A stretch of 64,000 nucleotides of DNA from an uncultured Lachnospiraceae bacterium (GTDB lineage: Bacteria; Bacillota; Clostridia; Lachnospirales; Lachnospiraceae), in assembly GCA_947625775.1 (NCBI GenBank), contig CANQPM010000006.1:141234-205233 (forward strand), written 5' to 3'. Below the pieces are notes generated by a model. It had not been told where the DNA came from. It ran no database searches and was given only the letters and a program-made list of their open reading frames with translations. Shown in pieces: positions 54,234 through 62,289 of the stretch. Each line of letters begins with the position of its first letter. The first letter of the stretch is position 1. The position numbers were made by a program, and so were the translations under genes.

Positions 54234-55769
54234 GTGCATGTCAGCGGAAATAAACTAAAGGAAAAATTTAATGAAACCCTAAAGGCAGTATTCCCGATTC
54301 TGGCGATAGTGCTGTTTTTGTGCTTTACTATAGCCCCCATTTCGCCAAGCATACTGATGACCTTCTTAATAGGCGCAGTGCTGCTCATAATCGGAATGCT
54401 CATTTTTTCATTTGGCGTGGAGCTGTCCATGACGCAGATGGGCGAGCGCGTGGGCACGACTATGACAAAGACAAAAAACGTGCCGCTAATGGCATTTATC
54501 AGCTTTGCTATGGGCATGATAATCACCATATCAGAGCCCGACCTGCAGGTGCTTGCCCAGCAGGTGCCGTCAATACCGAATATGACAATAATACTCGCCG
54601 TAGCGTCAGGCGTCGGCGTGTTCCTAGTATTCGCTTTGCTGCGTATGCTCTTTGCAATATCGCTGCCGAATATGCTCATTGTCTTTTACGCCATAGTGTT
54701 TATCATGACACTGTTTGTCCCCGCTGATTTTCTCGCCGTGGCATTCGACTCAGGCGGCGTCACGACAGGACCTATGACAGTGCCGTTTATCATGGCGCTC
54801 GGCGTCGGCATTTCTTCAATACGAAGCGATAAGCACGCCGCAGACGACAGCTTCGGTCTGGTATCGCTTTGCTCGGTAGGACCGATTATAGCAGTGCTTC
54901 TCCTCGGAATGATTTACCACCCAAGCCAGACGCAGAGCGTGTCCGAGGCAATTCCCGTTATCGACAATACAGTGGAGCTATGGCGGCTTTTCTCGTCAGG
55001 CTTTCCTACATATATAAAAGAAATGGCGGTTTCGCTGCTGCCAATCGTGCTGTTTTTCGGCATATTTCAGCTTGTTTCCAGAGACATAAATAAAAAAGCG
55101 CTGATAAAGATAGCAATAGGACTAGGCTACACGTATATAGGGCTGGTGCTGTTTCTGACAGGAGTAAACGTAGGCTTTATGCCCGCGGGAAATTATCTGG
55201 GACAGACAATAGCGGGACTTCCGTATTACTGGATAATCATACCCATCGGAATGATCATAGGCTATTTCATAGTCCTCGCCGAGCCCGCCGTGTTCGTACT
55301 CACGCGCCAGGTAGAGGAAATGACATCAGGCGCAGTTTCAGCAAAGTCCATGGGACTCAGCCTTTCAATCGGCGTCGCGTTTTCAGTGGGAATAGCAATG
55401 CTCAGGGTAGTCACAGGCATATCCGTGATGTGGTTCATAGTCCCAGGCTATGCCGCGGCAATCATACTAAGCTTTTTCGTGCCCAAAATATTTACCGCCA
55501 TAGCATTCGACTCAGGCGGCGTAGCGTCAGGCCCCATGACCGCAACCTTCCTCCTCCCATTCGCAATGGGCGCCTGCGAGGTAATGGGAGGAAACATCAT
55601 CACCGACGCTTTCGGCGTAGTAGCCATGGTAGCAATGACGCCCCTCATCACAATCCAAATCATGGGACTGGTATTCAGGCTAAAAGAAAACAGACTCCAC
55701 AAAGGCATACTCGAAAACCAACGCACAGCATTGGAAGCGTTTGGCGATATGGAGATTATTGAATTGTAG
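54234..55769 (+). CDS. DUF1538 polytopic membrane transporter-like protein
   Basis: 511 residues from GTG 54234; AAGGAGG lies 13 bases upstream. About twelve to fourteen helices are predicted. Two copies of one motif mark an internal duplication: AVAFDSGGVTTGPMTVPF in the first half and AIAFDSGGVASGPMTATF in the second, each before a glycine-rich helix. ISEPDLQVLAQQVPSI and LAEPAVFVLTRQVEEM are a second matched pair. These features identify DUF1538, an uncharacterised family that looks like a transporter with inverted or tandem repeats. The next gene encodes a tandem PII-like protein, so gating by a nucleotide-sensing partner is plausible. Confidence 0.85.
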   Translation: MHVSGNKLKEKFNETLKAVFPILAIVLFLCFTIAPISPSILMTFLIGAVLLIIGMLIFSFGVELSMTQMGERVGTTMTKTKNVPLMAFISFAMGMIITISEPDLQVLAQQVPSIPNMTIILAVASGVGVFLVFALLRMLFAISLPNMLIVFYAIVFIMTLFVPADFLAVAFDSGGVTTGPMTVPFIMALGVGISSIRSDKHAADDSFGLVSLCSVGPIIAVLLLGMIYHPSQTQSVSEAIPVIDNTVELWRLFSSGFPTYIKEMAVSLLPIVLFFGIFQLVSRDINKKALIKIAIGLGYTYIGLVLFLTGVNVGFMPAGNYLGQTIAGLPYYWIIIPIGMIIGYFIVLAEPAVFVLTRQVEEMTSGAVSAKSMGLSLSIGVAFSVGIAMLRVVTGISVMWFIVPGYAAAIILSFFVPKIFTAIAFDSGGVASGPMTATFLLPFAMGACEVMGGNIITDAFGVVAMVAMTPLITIQIMGLVFRLKENRLHKGILENQRTALEAFGDMEIIEL

Positions 55770-55801
55770 CCTGTAATGTTTTTGTACCTGCAAACTATTT
55801 G

Positions 55802-55920
55802 TTGCGAAAACGTATTCTAAGCGAGGAATTGTTGCACTATAGCTTGCAATATATAAATTAACTGTTTAGAGATCCATTTTTAAATTGAATGTTGCAAAAA
55901 CGTAGCCCGAGAGTGGAAAT
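55802..55920 (+). repeat. Imperfect direct repeat pair, period 89 bp
   Basis: GTTGCGAAAACGTATTCTAA at 55802 and GTTGCAAAAACGTAGCCCGA at 55891 share about 14 leading bases with one difference, and later GAGGAA versus GTGGAA. The second runs straight into the left arm of the large palindrome, so the element may include this phrase as its edge. Confidence 0.45.
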
Positions 55921-56070
55921 ATATCCCATGAAGACCTTTGGGAAGCGTCGGTACTTAGCGAAACAAGCTGTAAAAGCGTAGCTCCTTTTACAGCGCGGTT
56001 GAGCTTAGTACCGCTACGCTTTCCACTAAGCGCAAGCGGGTCTGAATGGGATATATTTCCACTCTCGGGC
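55905..56070. repeat. Large nested inverted repeat (possible MITE-like element or structured RNA)
   Basis: Perfect 25-bp outer arms run 55905-55929 and 56046-56070 (left arm starts GCCCGAGAGT and ends TATCCCAT). After a 2-nt mismatch AGACC pairs with GGTCT. Further in, GGTACTTAGC faces GCTTAGTACC, and the centre has GCTGTAAAAG facing CTTTTACAGC. The RNA of either strand would make a long, almost continuous rod. No transposase ORF lies inside. Confidence 0.8.
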
Positions 56071-56132
56071 GGACTGACAGAATAACACAAATCATTATTT
56101 ACACATTGTTAATGAAAGGAACACACCATCAC

Positions 56133-56810
56133 ATGGGAAAATTATACCTCACCACCACCATAGTAGACAGAAAAAACGGCTCAAAATACGAAAAACTCTA
56201 CAAAGAAAACGGCCTTTCCGTAACCTTTACAACCCTAGGCGCAGGCACAGCGCGCGGAGACATGCTAGACTACCTAGGACTGGAAGCCACAGAAAAAACC
56301 GTAATATTCTCCGTACAGGAAGAAGAAGACTGGCATTCGCTAAAAAAAGAACTCCGCAGAAAAATGAAAATAGATGCCCCAGGAGGCGGTATCGCCTTCA
56401 TCATACCGCTAAGCAGCATCGGCGGCAAAAAAACCCTGCAGTTTCTGCTCGCCAAAGACGAATATCAAAAAGAGGAGGAATCAGTCTTGAAAGACACCAC
56501 ACACGATTTAGTAATAGTTATCGCAAACCGAGGCTACATCGAGCTAGTAATGGACGCCGCAAGAGAAGCAGGCGCATACGGCGGCACAGTGCTGCAGGCA
56601 AAAGGCACAGGCATGGAACACGCCGAAAAATTCCTAGGCGTATCGCTAGCCGCCGAAAAAGAAATGATATTCATAGTGACAAGGACAGAACAGAAAAACA
56701 GCATAATGAAAGCCGTCATGGAACGCGTCGGCACAGAAAGCAAAGCCCAGGCGATAGTATTTTCACTCCCAGTAACCGATACAGCAGGATTAAGGCTGAT
56801 AGAAGATTAA
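56133..56810 (+). CDS. Tandem PII-like signalling protein
   Basis: 225 residues from ATG 56133 (ATG 56112 in frame is an alternative). Two domains of about 110 residues each look like PII folds: the first from LYLTTTIVDRKNGSKY with TLGAGTARGDMLDYLG, the second from HDLVIVIANRGYIELVMDAAR with GGTVLQAKGTG, LGVSLAAEKEMIFIVT and AIVFSLPV. The GxGTA/GTG loops correspond to the nucleotide-binding region of PII proteins. The tyrosine of classical T-loops is not obvious, so uridylylation is unlikely. It follows the DUF1538 transporter gene, as other PII-like proteins follow transporters they control. The duplication in one chain mirrors the duplicated transporter. Confidence 0.75.
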   Translation: MGKLYLTTTIVDRKNGSKYEKLYKENGLSVTFTTLGAGTARGDMLDYLGLEATEKTVIFSVQEEEDWHSLKKELRRKMKIDAPGGGIAFIIPLSSIGGKKTLQFLLAKDEYQKEEESVLKDTTHDLVIVIANRGYIELVMDAAREAGAYGGTVLQAKGTGMEHAEKFLGVSLAAEKEMIFIVTRTEQKNSIMKAVMERVGTESKAQAIVFSLPVTDTAGLRLIED

Positions 56811-56856
56811 AAACCAAAGGCAGATTAGTGAGCCTTGGTTACAAAATATATTGACC

Positions 56857-56885
56857 TTGATTAAATTTTTATGATATCATTTAAT
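56857..56885 (+). promoter_or_regulatory. Possible promoter of the AT-rich islet
   Basis: TTGATT and TTTAAT with a 17-bp spacer. The spacer holds the perfect palindrome ATGATATCAT (56871-56880), a possible operator. It lies about 105 bp before the small ORF at 56990. Confidence 0.35.
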
Positions 56886-56989
56886 TGAGAGTATAACTCA
56901 CGCATATAATTTCTTTCTTTAGTTGGTAATCCATACATGGATAATAAATTAATTATCTAGAGTTTAAAATTGAATGAGGAAAGTTTAAT

Positions 56990-57091
56990 ATGGATGCTGG
57001 AGAAACTTTAAAACTTATTTCAAAGCAATGGTGTGATTTAAATGATTTAAGACATAATGGAGTGGTATTGATATGGAAAAGAGAATATTAG
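56990..57091 (+). pseudogene. Truncated small helical (HTH-type) protein fragment
   Basis: ATG 56990 follows GAGGAAAG at good spacing and encodes 33 residues that begin MDAGETLKLISKQWCDLNDL, then turn into unrelated sequence and stop at 57091, overlapping the next start. The start resembles small DNA-binding or excisionase-like proteins found on Clostridial mobile elements, cut short after one helix. It may now serve only as a leader for the next gene. Confidence 0.35.
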
Positions 57092-57966
57092 ATTTTTATA
57101 AACAAACAAGTTTATATACTGATTTAGGATTTTATAAAAACTTTTGTAAAAACCTAACTGACGATATCGATGAGTTATGTGTTTTACAAAGAATGCAAAT
57201 AATTCATCCTGTTGCATTTGCTAATCCAGATATTAGAAAACAGGAAAAATGTTTTTGGGGAGATATGACAAAAGTACCTGTTACAAGATTAGACTATGAA
57301 GATGATTTATTTCCAACTGCAATTAGTATGATTAGTGAATTGTTGAGAAAAGATAGTAATTATAGTAAAGGTAGAAATGCCGAAGATAAGATACATGTCA
57401 CTTGTAGAGGTGAAGCTATATTACTTGCTGCTACATTAAAGGCAAAAGGATATTCTGCAAGAGTAAGAAGTGGCTTTGCACCTTATATAAAATATGATGG
57501 AGTTGCTTACGATCATTGGATTACAGAATATTTTGATGATAAAAAAAATCGATGGGTATTAGTAGATGCAGATGGACATTGTTCAGACCATGATATGGGA
57601 TTCGATTTAAATGATATACCAAGAGATAAATTTATATTTGGAGCTGAGGCTTATTTAGGTATAAGAAATAATAAATATCAAACAAATGAAATATATTATA
57701 CTTCTGAGCCTGCAACATTGGGACTTAAAGCATCTTTGAGATGCTTATTTTACGATTTTCATTCTTTAATGAATGATGAAATAATTTTCTTGCATTTACC
57801 AAAATATATACAAGATAAGAATTTTCAATTGACTGAAAATGAATATAAAGAACTTGATAAATTAGCAATTTTAATGTTAGATCCTGATAAAAATTTTGAT
57901 GAACTAATTCAAATATGGAATAATGAATCTAAATATAGGATTATGTCTGGTGCTTTGAATGGATAA
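57073..57966 (+). CDS. Transglutaminase-like domain protein, AT-rich
   Basis: 297 residues. A transglutaminase-like (papain fold) core is suggested by VTCRGEAILLAATLKAKGY (C111), AYDHWITEYF (H148) and WVLVDADGH (D165), the Cys-His-Asp order of the family. No signal peptide is visible, so the protein is probably cytoplasmic. The gene is much richer in AT than its neighbours, with codons such as TTA, AGA and ATA, so recent transfer is likely. Its partner ORFs are fragments. Possible roles include peptide bond cleavage or protein modification; none can be assigned. Confidence 0.65.
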   Translation: MEKRILDFYKQTSLYTDLGFYKNFCKNLTDDIDELCVLQRMQIIHPVAFANPDIRKQEKCFWGDMTKVPVTRLDYEDDLFPTAISMISELLRKDSNYSKGRNAEDKIHVTCRGEAILLAATLKAKGYSARVRSGFAPYIKYDGVAYDHWITEYFDDKKNRWVLVDADGHCSDHDMGFDLNDIPRDKFIFGAEAYLGIRNNKYQTNEIYYTSEPATLGLKASLRCLFYDFHSLMNDEIIFLHLPKYIQDKNFQLTENEYKELDKLAILMLDPDKNFDELIQIWNNESKYRIMSGALNG

Positions 57967-58001
57967 ATTTATATAATTTTTTTACTTTAGGAGATGATTA
58001 C

Positions 58002-58040
58002 ATGTTAAAATTTCGTCAAATCCAGAAGAATCGTGTCTAA
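58002..58040 (+). CDS. Possible 12-residue leader ORF
   Basis: ATG 58002, preceded by TAGGAGATGATTAC, encodes MLKFRQIQKNRV and stops at 58040. It is too short to classify. It may be a leader peptide for the small ORF at 58062 or a gene remnant. Confidence 0.15.
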   Translation: MLKFRQIQKNRV

Positions 58041-58061
58041 AATTGATAAAGGAGGATAATT

Positions 58062-58217
58062 GTGAATCCATTTTATATTACATATGAATTGTATAGTGCT
58101 CGTAGGTTTACTAACAATCTTTTTCTATTATTAAATGGTAGAAAAGATCCGTTTCAAGTATTGTGTGAGAAACAACTTGATGATATTCTTAAGCAAATTA
58201 TATTCAATTTAACGTAA
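58062..58217 (+). CDS. Small hypothetical protein, 51 residues
   Basis: GTG 58062 with an excellent site, AAAGGAGGATAATT, encodes a 51-residue AT-rich product starting MNPFYITYELYSARRF and ending with IIFNLT. No transmembrane segment or known domain is seen. It lies between the transglutaminase-like gene and the toxin-antitoxin promoter and shares the low GC of the islet. It may be an intact small protein or the cut end of a larger one; the ribosome site favours translation. Confidence 0.4.
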   Translation: MNPFYITYELYSARRFTNNLFLLLNGRKDPFQVLCEKQLDDILKQIIFNLT

Positions 58218-58227
58218 ATCAAAACGC

Positions 58228-58256
58228 TTGACATATGCTTTACACTATAGTATTCT
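58228..58256 (+). promoter_or_regulatory. Toxin-antitoxin promoter with palindromic spacer
   Basis: A consensus TTGACA and TATTCT with a 17-bp spacer. ACTATAGT (58244-58251), a perfect palindrome, overlaps the -10 edge and would be a natural site for self-repression by the antitoxin. The antitoxin starts at 58280. Confidence 0.7.
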
Positions 58257-58279
58257 AAAAGGGAAAAAGGGGGCTTTTT

Positions 58280-58552
58280 ATGTCACAGAGCATGGTAAAC
58301 ATCCGCATGGACACGGATTTGAAAAAAGACGTAGAGAAGATTTGCGCAGATATGGGGCTTTCACTGACAACAGCATTTACATTATATGCCAAGGCATTAA
58401 AGCGTGAAAGACGCATTCCATTTGAAATCGTAGGTGAATTGCCAGAAGAAACAGCATTCCAAATGTTTATGGACGGGGTAAACGGTTTTCCAGATGATTT
58501 TATGGCTGATGGCAGGACTGACGAAATCCCCTCAGAGAGGGAAACACTATGA
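58280..58552 (+). CDS. RelB/DinJ-family antitoxin
   Basis: 90 residues. The N-terminal ribbon-helix-helix part reads MVNIRMDTDLKKDVEKICADMGLSL-type sequence, followed by TTAFTLYAKALKRERRIPFE, the classical RelB/DinJ pattern. The acidic C-terminal part (FPDDFMADGRTDEIPSE) would wrap the toxin. The stop overlaps the toxin start by 4 bp (ATGA). These antitoxins usually pair with RelE/YafQ-type toxins; here the partner is a PIN-domain protein, which is unusual. The promoter region contains a short palindrome expected for autoregulation. Confidence 0.88.
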   Translation: MSQSMVNIRMDTDLKKDVEKICADMGLSLTTAFTLYAKALKRERRIPFEIVGELPEETAFQMFMDGVNGFPDDFMADGRTDEIPSERETL

Positions 58553-58950
58553 TGTACATGCTGGATACAAATATCTGCATTTATGCCATAAAAAATAAGC
58601 CAGAGCAGGTTTTTTTGCGTATAAAGGAAAATCTGCATAAAGGTCTTTGCATTTCAGCTATTACACTTGCCGAATTAGAGCATGGCGCTGCAAAAAGCAA
58701 TTATACTGAAAAAAGCAGAGCCGCTCTTTCTAAATTTCTTACAATTCTTAATATATTGCCGTTTGATGAAGCTGCGGCGAGGGAGTATGGAAATATATGC
58801 GCTTATTTGCAAAAACAGGGAACGCCAATCGGGACAATGGATATGCTGATTGCGGGTCATGCGATGTCGAAGGGATATACGCTTGTGACAAATAATGTGA
58901 GAGAATTTGAGAGGGTGGCGGGACTGAAAATTGAGAATTGGGCGGAATAA
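58549..58950 (+). CDS. PIN-domain (VapC-type) toxin
   Basis: 133 residues, translationally coupled to the antitoxin. The PIN active-site acids are in place: D6 in MLDTNIC, E42/E44 in LAELEHG, D98 in GTMDMLIAGHA, and TNN at 114-116. VapC toxins cut specific RNAs, commonly the initiator tRNA anticodon or the sarcin-ricin loop. The usual antitoxin for VapC is a VapB; here a RelB/DinJ-like protein takes that place. The domain is complete, so the toxin is probably active. Confidence 0.88.
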   Translation: MMYMLDTNICIYAIKNKPEQVFLRIKENLHKGLCISAITLAELEHGAAKSNYTEKSRAALSKFLTILNILPFDEAAAREYGNICAYLQKQGTPIGTMDMLIAGHAMSKGYTLVTNNVREFERVAGLKIENWAE

Positions 58951-59048
58951 GTGAGTGTTTCAGCGAATAACTTAATGCAGGCGAATGTGAAAGGTTATTG
59001 AATAAAGCTTTTCAATGCCTAGCAGTAATTAACAGAGCAGGAGAGCTA

Positions 59049-61166
59049 ATGAAATATAAAAAAGAATATATCAAAAAAGACATCATTTCAGGAATAGTAG
59101 TCGCGCTTGTGTCCATTCCTATCTCGATGGGCTATGCGCAGGTGGCGGGACTTGCGCCAGTCTATGGGCTTTACGGCTCTGTCCTGCCGATACTTGTCTA
59201 CGCGCTCTTTACATCATCGCCGCAGTTTGTTTTCGGTGTTGATGCCACGCCCGCGGCATTGGTGGGCGGCGCGCTTCTGGGCATGGGAATAGAGCCGTAC
59301 ACGCGTGAAGCGTCAATCCTCGTGCCGATTATCACAATGACTACCGCCGTGTGCCTTTTCATATTTTTCCTGATAAAGGCGGGACGGCTTGTAAACTACA
59401 TATCCAAATCCGTGATGGGCGGCTTTATCTCAGGCATCGGCTGCACCATCATATTGATGCAGGTGCCCAAGCTTTTCGGGGGAAACGCGGGCACGGGAGA
59501 AATATTTGTGCTTCTGTACCATATCTGGGGAGAGCTTGAGTCGTTTAATCTGCTGTCGGCAGCGCTTGGCATAGGCACGGTTGTTATTCTGCGGATTTTC
59601 AGGAAAATTGCGCCCAAATTCCCAATGTCAGTCGTAATGATGGCGGCAGGCGCCGCGCTCACGGCATTTTTCCACATAGATAAATACGGCGTAAGGCTCC
59701 TGCCCAAGGTCGAACTTGGCATAGAGCATTTTGGAATATCCGAATATTTCCATATGTTTTTTGAAAACGCCGAGGAGATTATAGTGCTTGCGATAACGAT
59801 TTCGCTTGTGATAATGGCGCAGACTCTGCTTGCGACAAACAACTACGCGTTAAAATATAATTATAAGGTTGACAACAACCGCGAGGTGCTCGCATACGCG
59901 GCAGGCAATTTTGCGGGCGCGCTCGTAGGGTGCTGTCCGCTGAACGGCAGCGTTTCAAGGAGCGGCATCGCCGACCAGTACGGCTGCAAGTCGCAGCTTA
60001 TGTCCGTGACAGCTGGGATAACCATGGTTTTGGTGCTGATGTTTGGGACTGGTCTGCTTGGCTATCTGCCCGTGCCCGTGCTTACGGGGATTGTTATTAC
60101 GGCGCTTATGGGCATAGTGGAGTTCGGCATTGCCAAAAAGGCATGGGAATCCGACAAACAGGAGTTTGGCATATTTGTGGCGACGTTTGCGGGTGTGCTT
60201 GTGCTTGGCACGATATACGGGGTTATTATTGGAATGGTGCTGTCGTTTATCGCGGTCATTGTCCGCGCGGTAGTGCCGTCAAAGGCTTTCCTCGGAGTGA
60301 TACAGGGGCACGAGGGCTTCCACAACCTAAGCCGCAACAGAAATGCCCGCCCCATCAGGCAGACAGTGATTTACAGGTTCAGCGGCAACCTCTTTTTCGC
60401 AAATATAGGGGCGTTTCAGGAGGATATTGAAAACTCCGTAAAGGAGGACACGCGGCAGGTCATAGTTGACGCCCGCGGCATAGGCAGCATTGACATTACG
60501 GCGGCTGAGCGTCTTGTGGTGCTGAAACGAAACCTCAATGCGAGGAATATTTATTTCTACCTGACAGAGCACGCTGATGCCGTAAACGACCAGCTACGCG
60601 CGTATGGGGCGGGGGCGCTTATCGAGGAGGGCTCTGTGCGCAGGACAATCCAGACGGCGCTCTATGCGGCTGGCGTGGAAAACCCTTATCCGCTTGAAGG
60701 GGATTCGGGCAGCGCGGCGGACGAGATTGACGCGCGCATCGCCGAATTTGAGTGGGCATATGGCGAGGGCGCCGGAGAAAAGCTCGAGGAGCTTGCAAAG
60801 GAGGTAGCGCAGAAGCTTGTCAATTCAGGCGATTACAGTCTGGAAAATATCGTAAAAGCTGAGAAAGCGGCATCATGGGGATACGTCAGCCTTCTTGACG
60901 AGGACGCGCTTTTAAACCAGCTGGAGCTTTATTTTTCAAGGCTTGAAAAACAGGACAGCATAAATATAGATGAAATAGAAAAAAGGATTGAGCAGCGCCG
61001 CAGAATGATTGAGGAGAATGTAAAAAGCCTGAGCCCCGAGGCGCTGGAGCTTTTGAAGCGTTACAGGAAAAGGATAGAAAGGCGCATAAAGGAGAAAAAG
61101 CCTGAATATTATGAGCATTATCTGGAGCTCCGCAGGCATTTGAAGGAGGAAAACACGGAAAAATAA
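59049..61166 (+). CDS. SulP family anion transporter with STAS domain and coiled-coil tail
   Basis: 705 residues from ATG 59049, with AGGAG five bases upstream; the earlier in-frame ATG 58998 is less likely. The membrane part (about 1-410) has SulP motifs: DIISGIVVALVSIPISMGYA, GLAPVYGLYGSVLP, GVDATPAALVGG, NFAGALVGCCPLNGSVSRSG and the following helix. A STAS domain follows at about 440-540 (FSGNLFFANIGAF, IVDARGIGSIDITAAERL). A further 160 residues, acidic and helical with QLELYFSRLEKQDSINIDEIE-type heptads, are unusual. SulP proteins move sulfate, bicarbonate or dicarboxylates. The substrate is not readable from sequence. Confidence 0.92.
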   Translation: MKYKKEYIKKDIISGIVVALVSIPISMGYAQVAGLAPVYGLYGSVLPILVYALFTSSPQFVFGVDATPAALVGGALLGMGIEPYTREASILVPIITMTTAVCLFIFFLIKAGRLVNYISKSVMGGFISGIGCTIILMQVPKLFGGNAGTGEIFVLLYHIWGELESFNLLSAALGIGTVVILRIFRKIAPKFPMSVVMMAAGAALTAFFHIDKYGVRLLPKVELGIEHFGISEYFHMFFENAEEIIVLAITISLVIMAQTLLATNNYALKYNYKVDNNREVLAYAAGNFAGALVGCCPLNGSVSRSGIADQYGCKSQLMSVTAGITMVLVLMFGTGLLGYLPVPVLTGIVITALMGIVEFGIAKKAWESDKQEFGIFVATFAGVLVLGTIYGVIIGMVLSFIAVIVRAVVPSKAFLGVIQGHEGFHNLSRNRNARPIRQTVIYRFSGNLFFANIGAFQEDIENSVKEDTRQVIVDARGIGSIDITAAERLVVLKRNLNARNIYFYLTEHADAVNDQLRAYGAGALIEEGSVRRTIQTALYAAGVENPYPLEGDSGSAADEIDARIAEFEWAYGEGAGEKLEELAKEVAQKLVNSGDYSLENIVKAEKAASWGYVSLLDEDALLNQLELYFSRLEKQDSINIDEIEKRIEQRRRMIEENVKSLSPEALELLKRYRKRIERRIKEKKPEYYEHYLELRRHLKEENTEK

Positions 61167-61260
61167 TTTGCGTCATATCGGTGTTCTTAAATTGTCCATT
61201 TTTCGGCATATTTTGCGCACAAATACATTCAAAATACCTACGCAGAGTATCACAGGTAAC

Positions 61261-61289
61261 TGGATAATTTGCACAAATCTGTATAGAAT
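61261..61289 (+). promoter_or_regulatory. Possible promoter of the XRE regulator
   Basis: TGGATA and TAGAAT with a 17-bp spacer, 46 bp before the GTG at 61335. The -35 matches 4 of 6 bases. Confidence 0.35.
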
Positions 61290-61334
61290 AATCTCGTTGT
61301 TTAAGATTATATTTTGAATGGCGGTGGTGTGGAA

Positions 61335-61751
61335 GTGTCGAGGATTGCGAAAAAGGAAATGACTTCCGAACGTATAGAGACGGCTAAGCGCATTCGTGAG
61401 ATACGCAAAAAAGAGGGTTTGACGCAGGAGAAAATGGCAGAGCTGCTTGAGATTTCCCTTTCGGCGTACAAAAAGATAGAGAGCGCCGAAAATCAGATTT
61501 CAATCGACGGTCTGAGAAGGCTTGAGGGCGAATTAAAGGCATCTGCGGATTATATACTGTTTGGCGAGCGTCAGGGCGCTGAAGGCATGTGGGAGACGCT
61601 GCTGAATTGTGAGGAATATGATAAGCTCCGCATACTTGTGCGTCTTGTCAATTATTTTTCAAAGAGGAAAAGCGGCGGCTATATCACGGTGGAGGAACAG
61701 ACGGATTACAGCGATAAGCTTTTGAACGTGCTTAGGGAAATGGATTTATAG
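61335..61751 (+). CDS. XRE-family transcriptional regulator
   Basis: About 138 residues if GTG 61335 is used; TTG 61314 and ATG 61359 are in-frame alternatives. The helix-turn-helix is typical: IREIRKKEGLTQEKMAELL, ISLSAYKKIESAENQIS and LRRLEGELKASADYILFGE. A C-terminal helical region (LLNCEEYDKLRILVRLVNYF) probably serves dimerisation or effector sensing. No ligand is evident. It stands alone between the SulP gene and the recombinase fragment, so it could regulate either neighbour or be part of the mobile element boundary. Confidence 0.85.
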   Translation: MSRIAKKEMTSERIETAKRIREIRKKEGLTQEKMAELLEISLSAYKKIESAENQISIDGLRRLEGELKASADYILFGERQGAEGMWETLLNCEEYDKLRILVRLVNYFSKRKSGGYITVEEQTDYSDKLLNVLREMDL

Positions 61752-62034
61752 GTGGGGCTGTATCAGCTGTGTTTTGATGGTATTTTGGCTGTTTGGAATT
61801 TTTTAATAATTAGGAATAAATCAGCGGTGAGCTGATGTAAAGGAGCTTGTGCAGACGTGGCAGGCTCTTTTTTAATACAATTTTTACTTGAGCGGTTCTT
61901 GAGCGGTTGTTTAATAAAATGCTTTGAATATCTATATGGAGTTATAAACTGTAAAAGACTTCTTAATCAAAATAAATACAAAAGAGCCACAGTATAGCAT
62001 TTATGCGATAATGGCGGAAAGGAGGGAATTGATT
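61752..62034 (+). other. Intergenic region at the edge of the mobilisable element
   Basis: 283 bp without a gene. It contains a perfect 11-bp tandem duplication, CTTGAGCGGTT twice (61887-61908), a GGCTCTTTT at 61863-61871 facing AAAAGAGCC at 61979-61987, and AT-rich sequence. The duplication might mark an insertion or deletion junction of the element that brought the recombinase and relaxase. Confidence 0.4.
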
Positions 62035-62289
62035 ATGAGTCACGATTTAACAGCACTATATGAAAGATTGAGCCATGATGACGAGTTACAGGGCGAGAGC
62101 AACAGCATATCCAACCAAAAGGCAATGCTTGAGGACTATGCGGAAAAGAACGGTTTTACGGGCATACGACACTTTACCGACGACGGAATATCGGGCACGA
62201 CCTTTGAACGGGAAGGATTGCAAGCCATGCTTGCCCCCACGCGAAGCCTTGCTTCGCGTTATGTACATTTGCGTTCGGGCAAAGGCTAA
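62035..62289 (+). pseudogene. Truncated large serine recombinase (N-terminal fragment)
   Basis: ATG 62035 with AAAGGAGGG upstream. The first 66 residues or so are the start of a resolvase/invertase-type domain: ALYERLSHDDE with the nucleophile serine at residue 13, SNSISNQKAMLEDYAEKNGF and RHFTDDGISGTTFEREGLQAM. The frame then runs into unrelated sequence (APTRSLASRYV) and stops, while the rest of the 500-residue recombinase is absent. The fragment fuses directly to the region before the relaxase gene, so a deletion is likely. It cannot be active. Confidence 0.8.

Larger units (their letters stand above)
55770..56132 (+). other. 363-bp intergenic region with nested palindrome
   Basis: No gene is credible here. 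The region holds two related phrases (GTTGCGAAAACGTA at 55802-55815 and GTTGCAAAAACGTA at 55891-55904), then a 166-bp nested inverted repeat (55905-56070), then a short leader to the PII-like gene. The open frame that runs from 56046 into the PII-like gene lies on the right palindrome arm and has no ribosome site. Confidence 0.7.
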
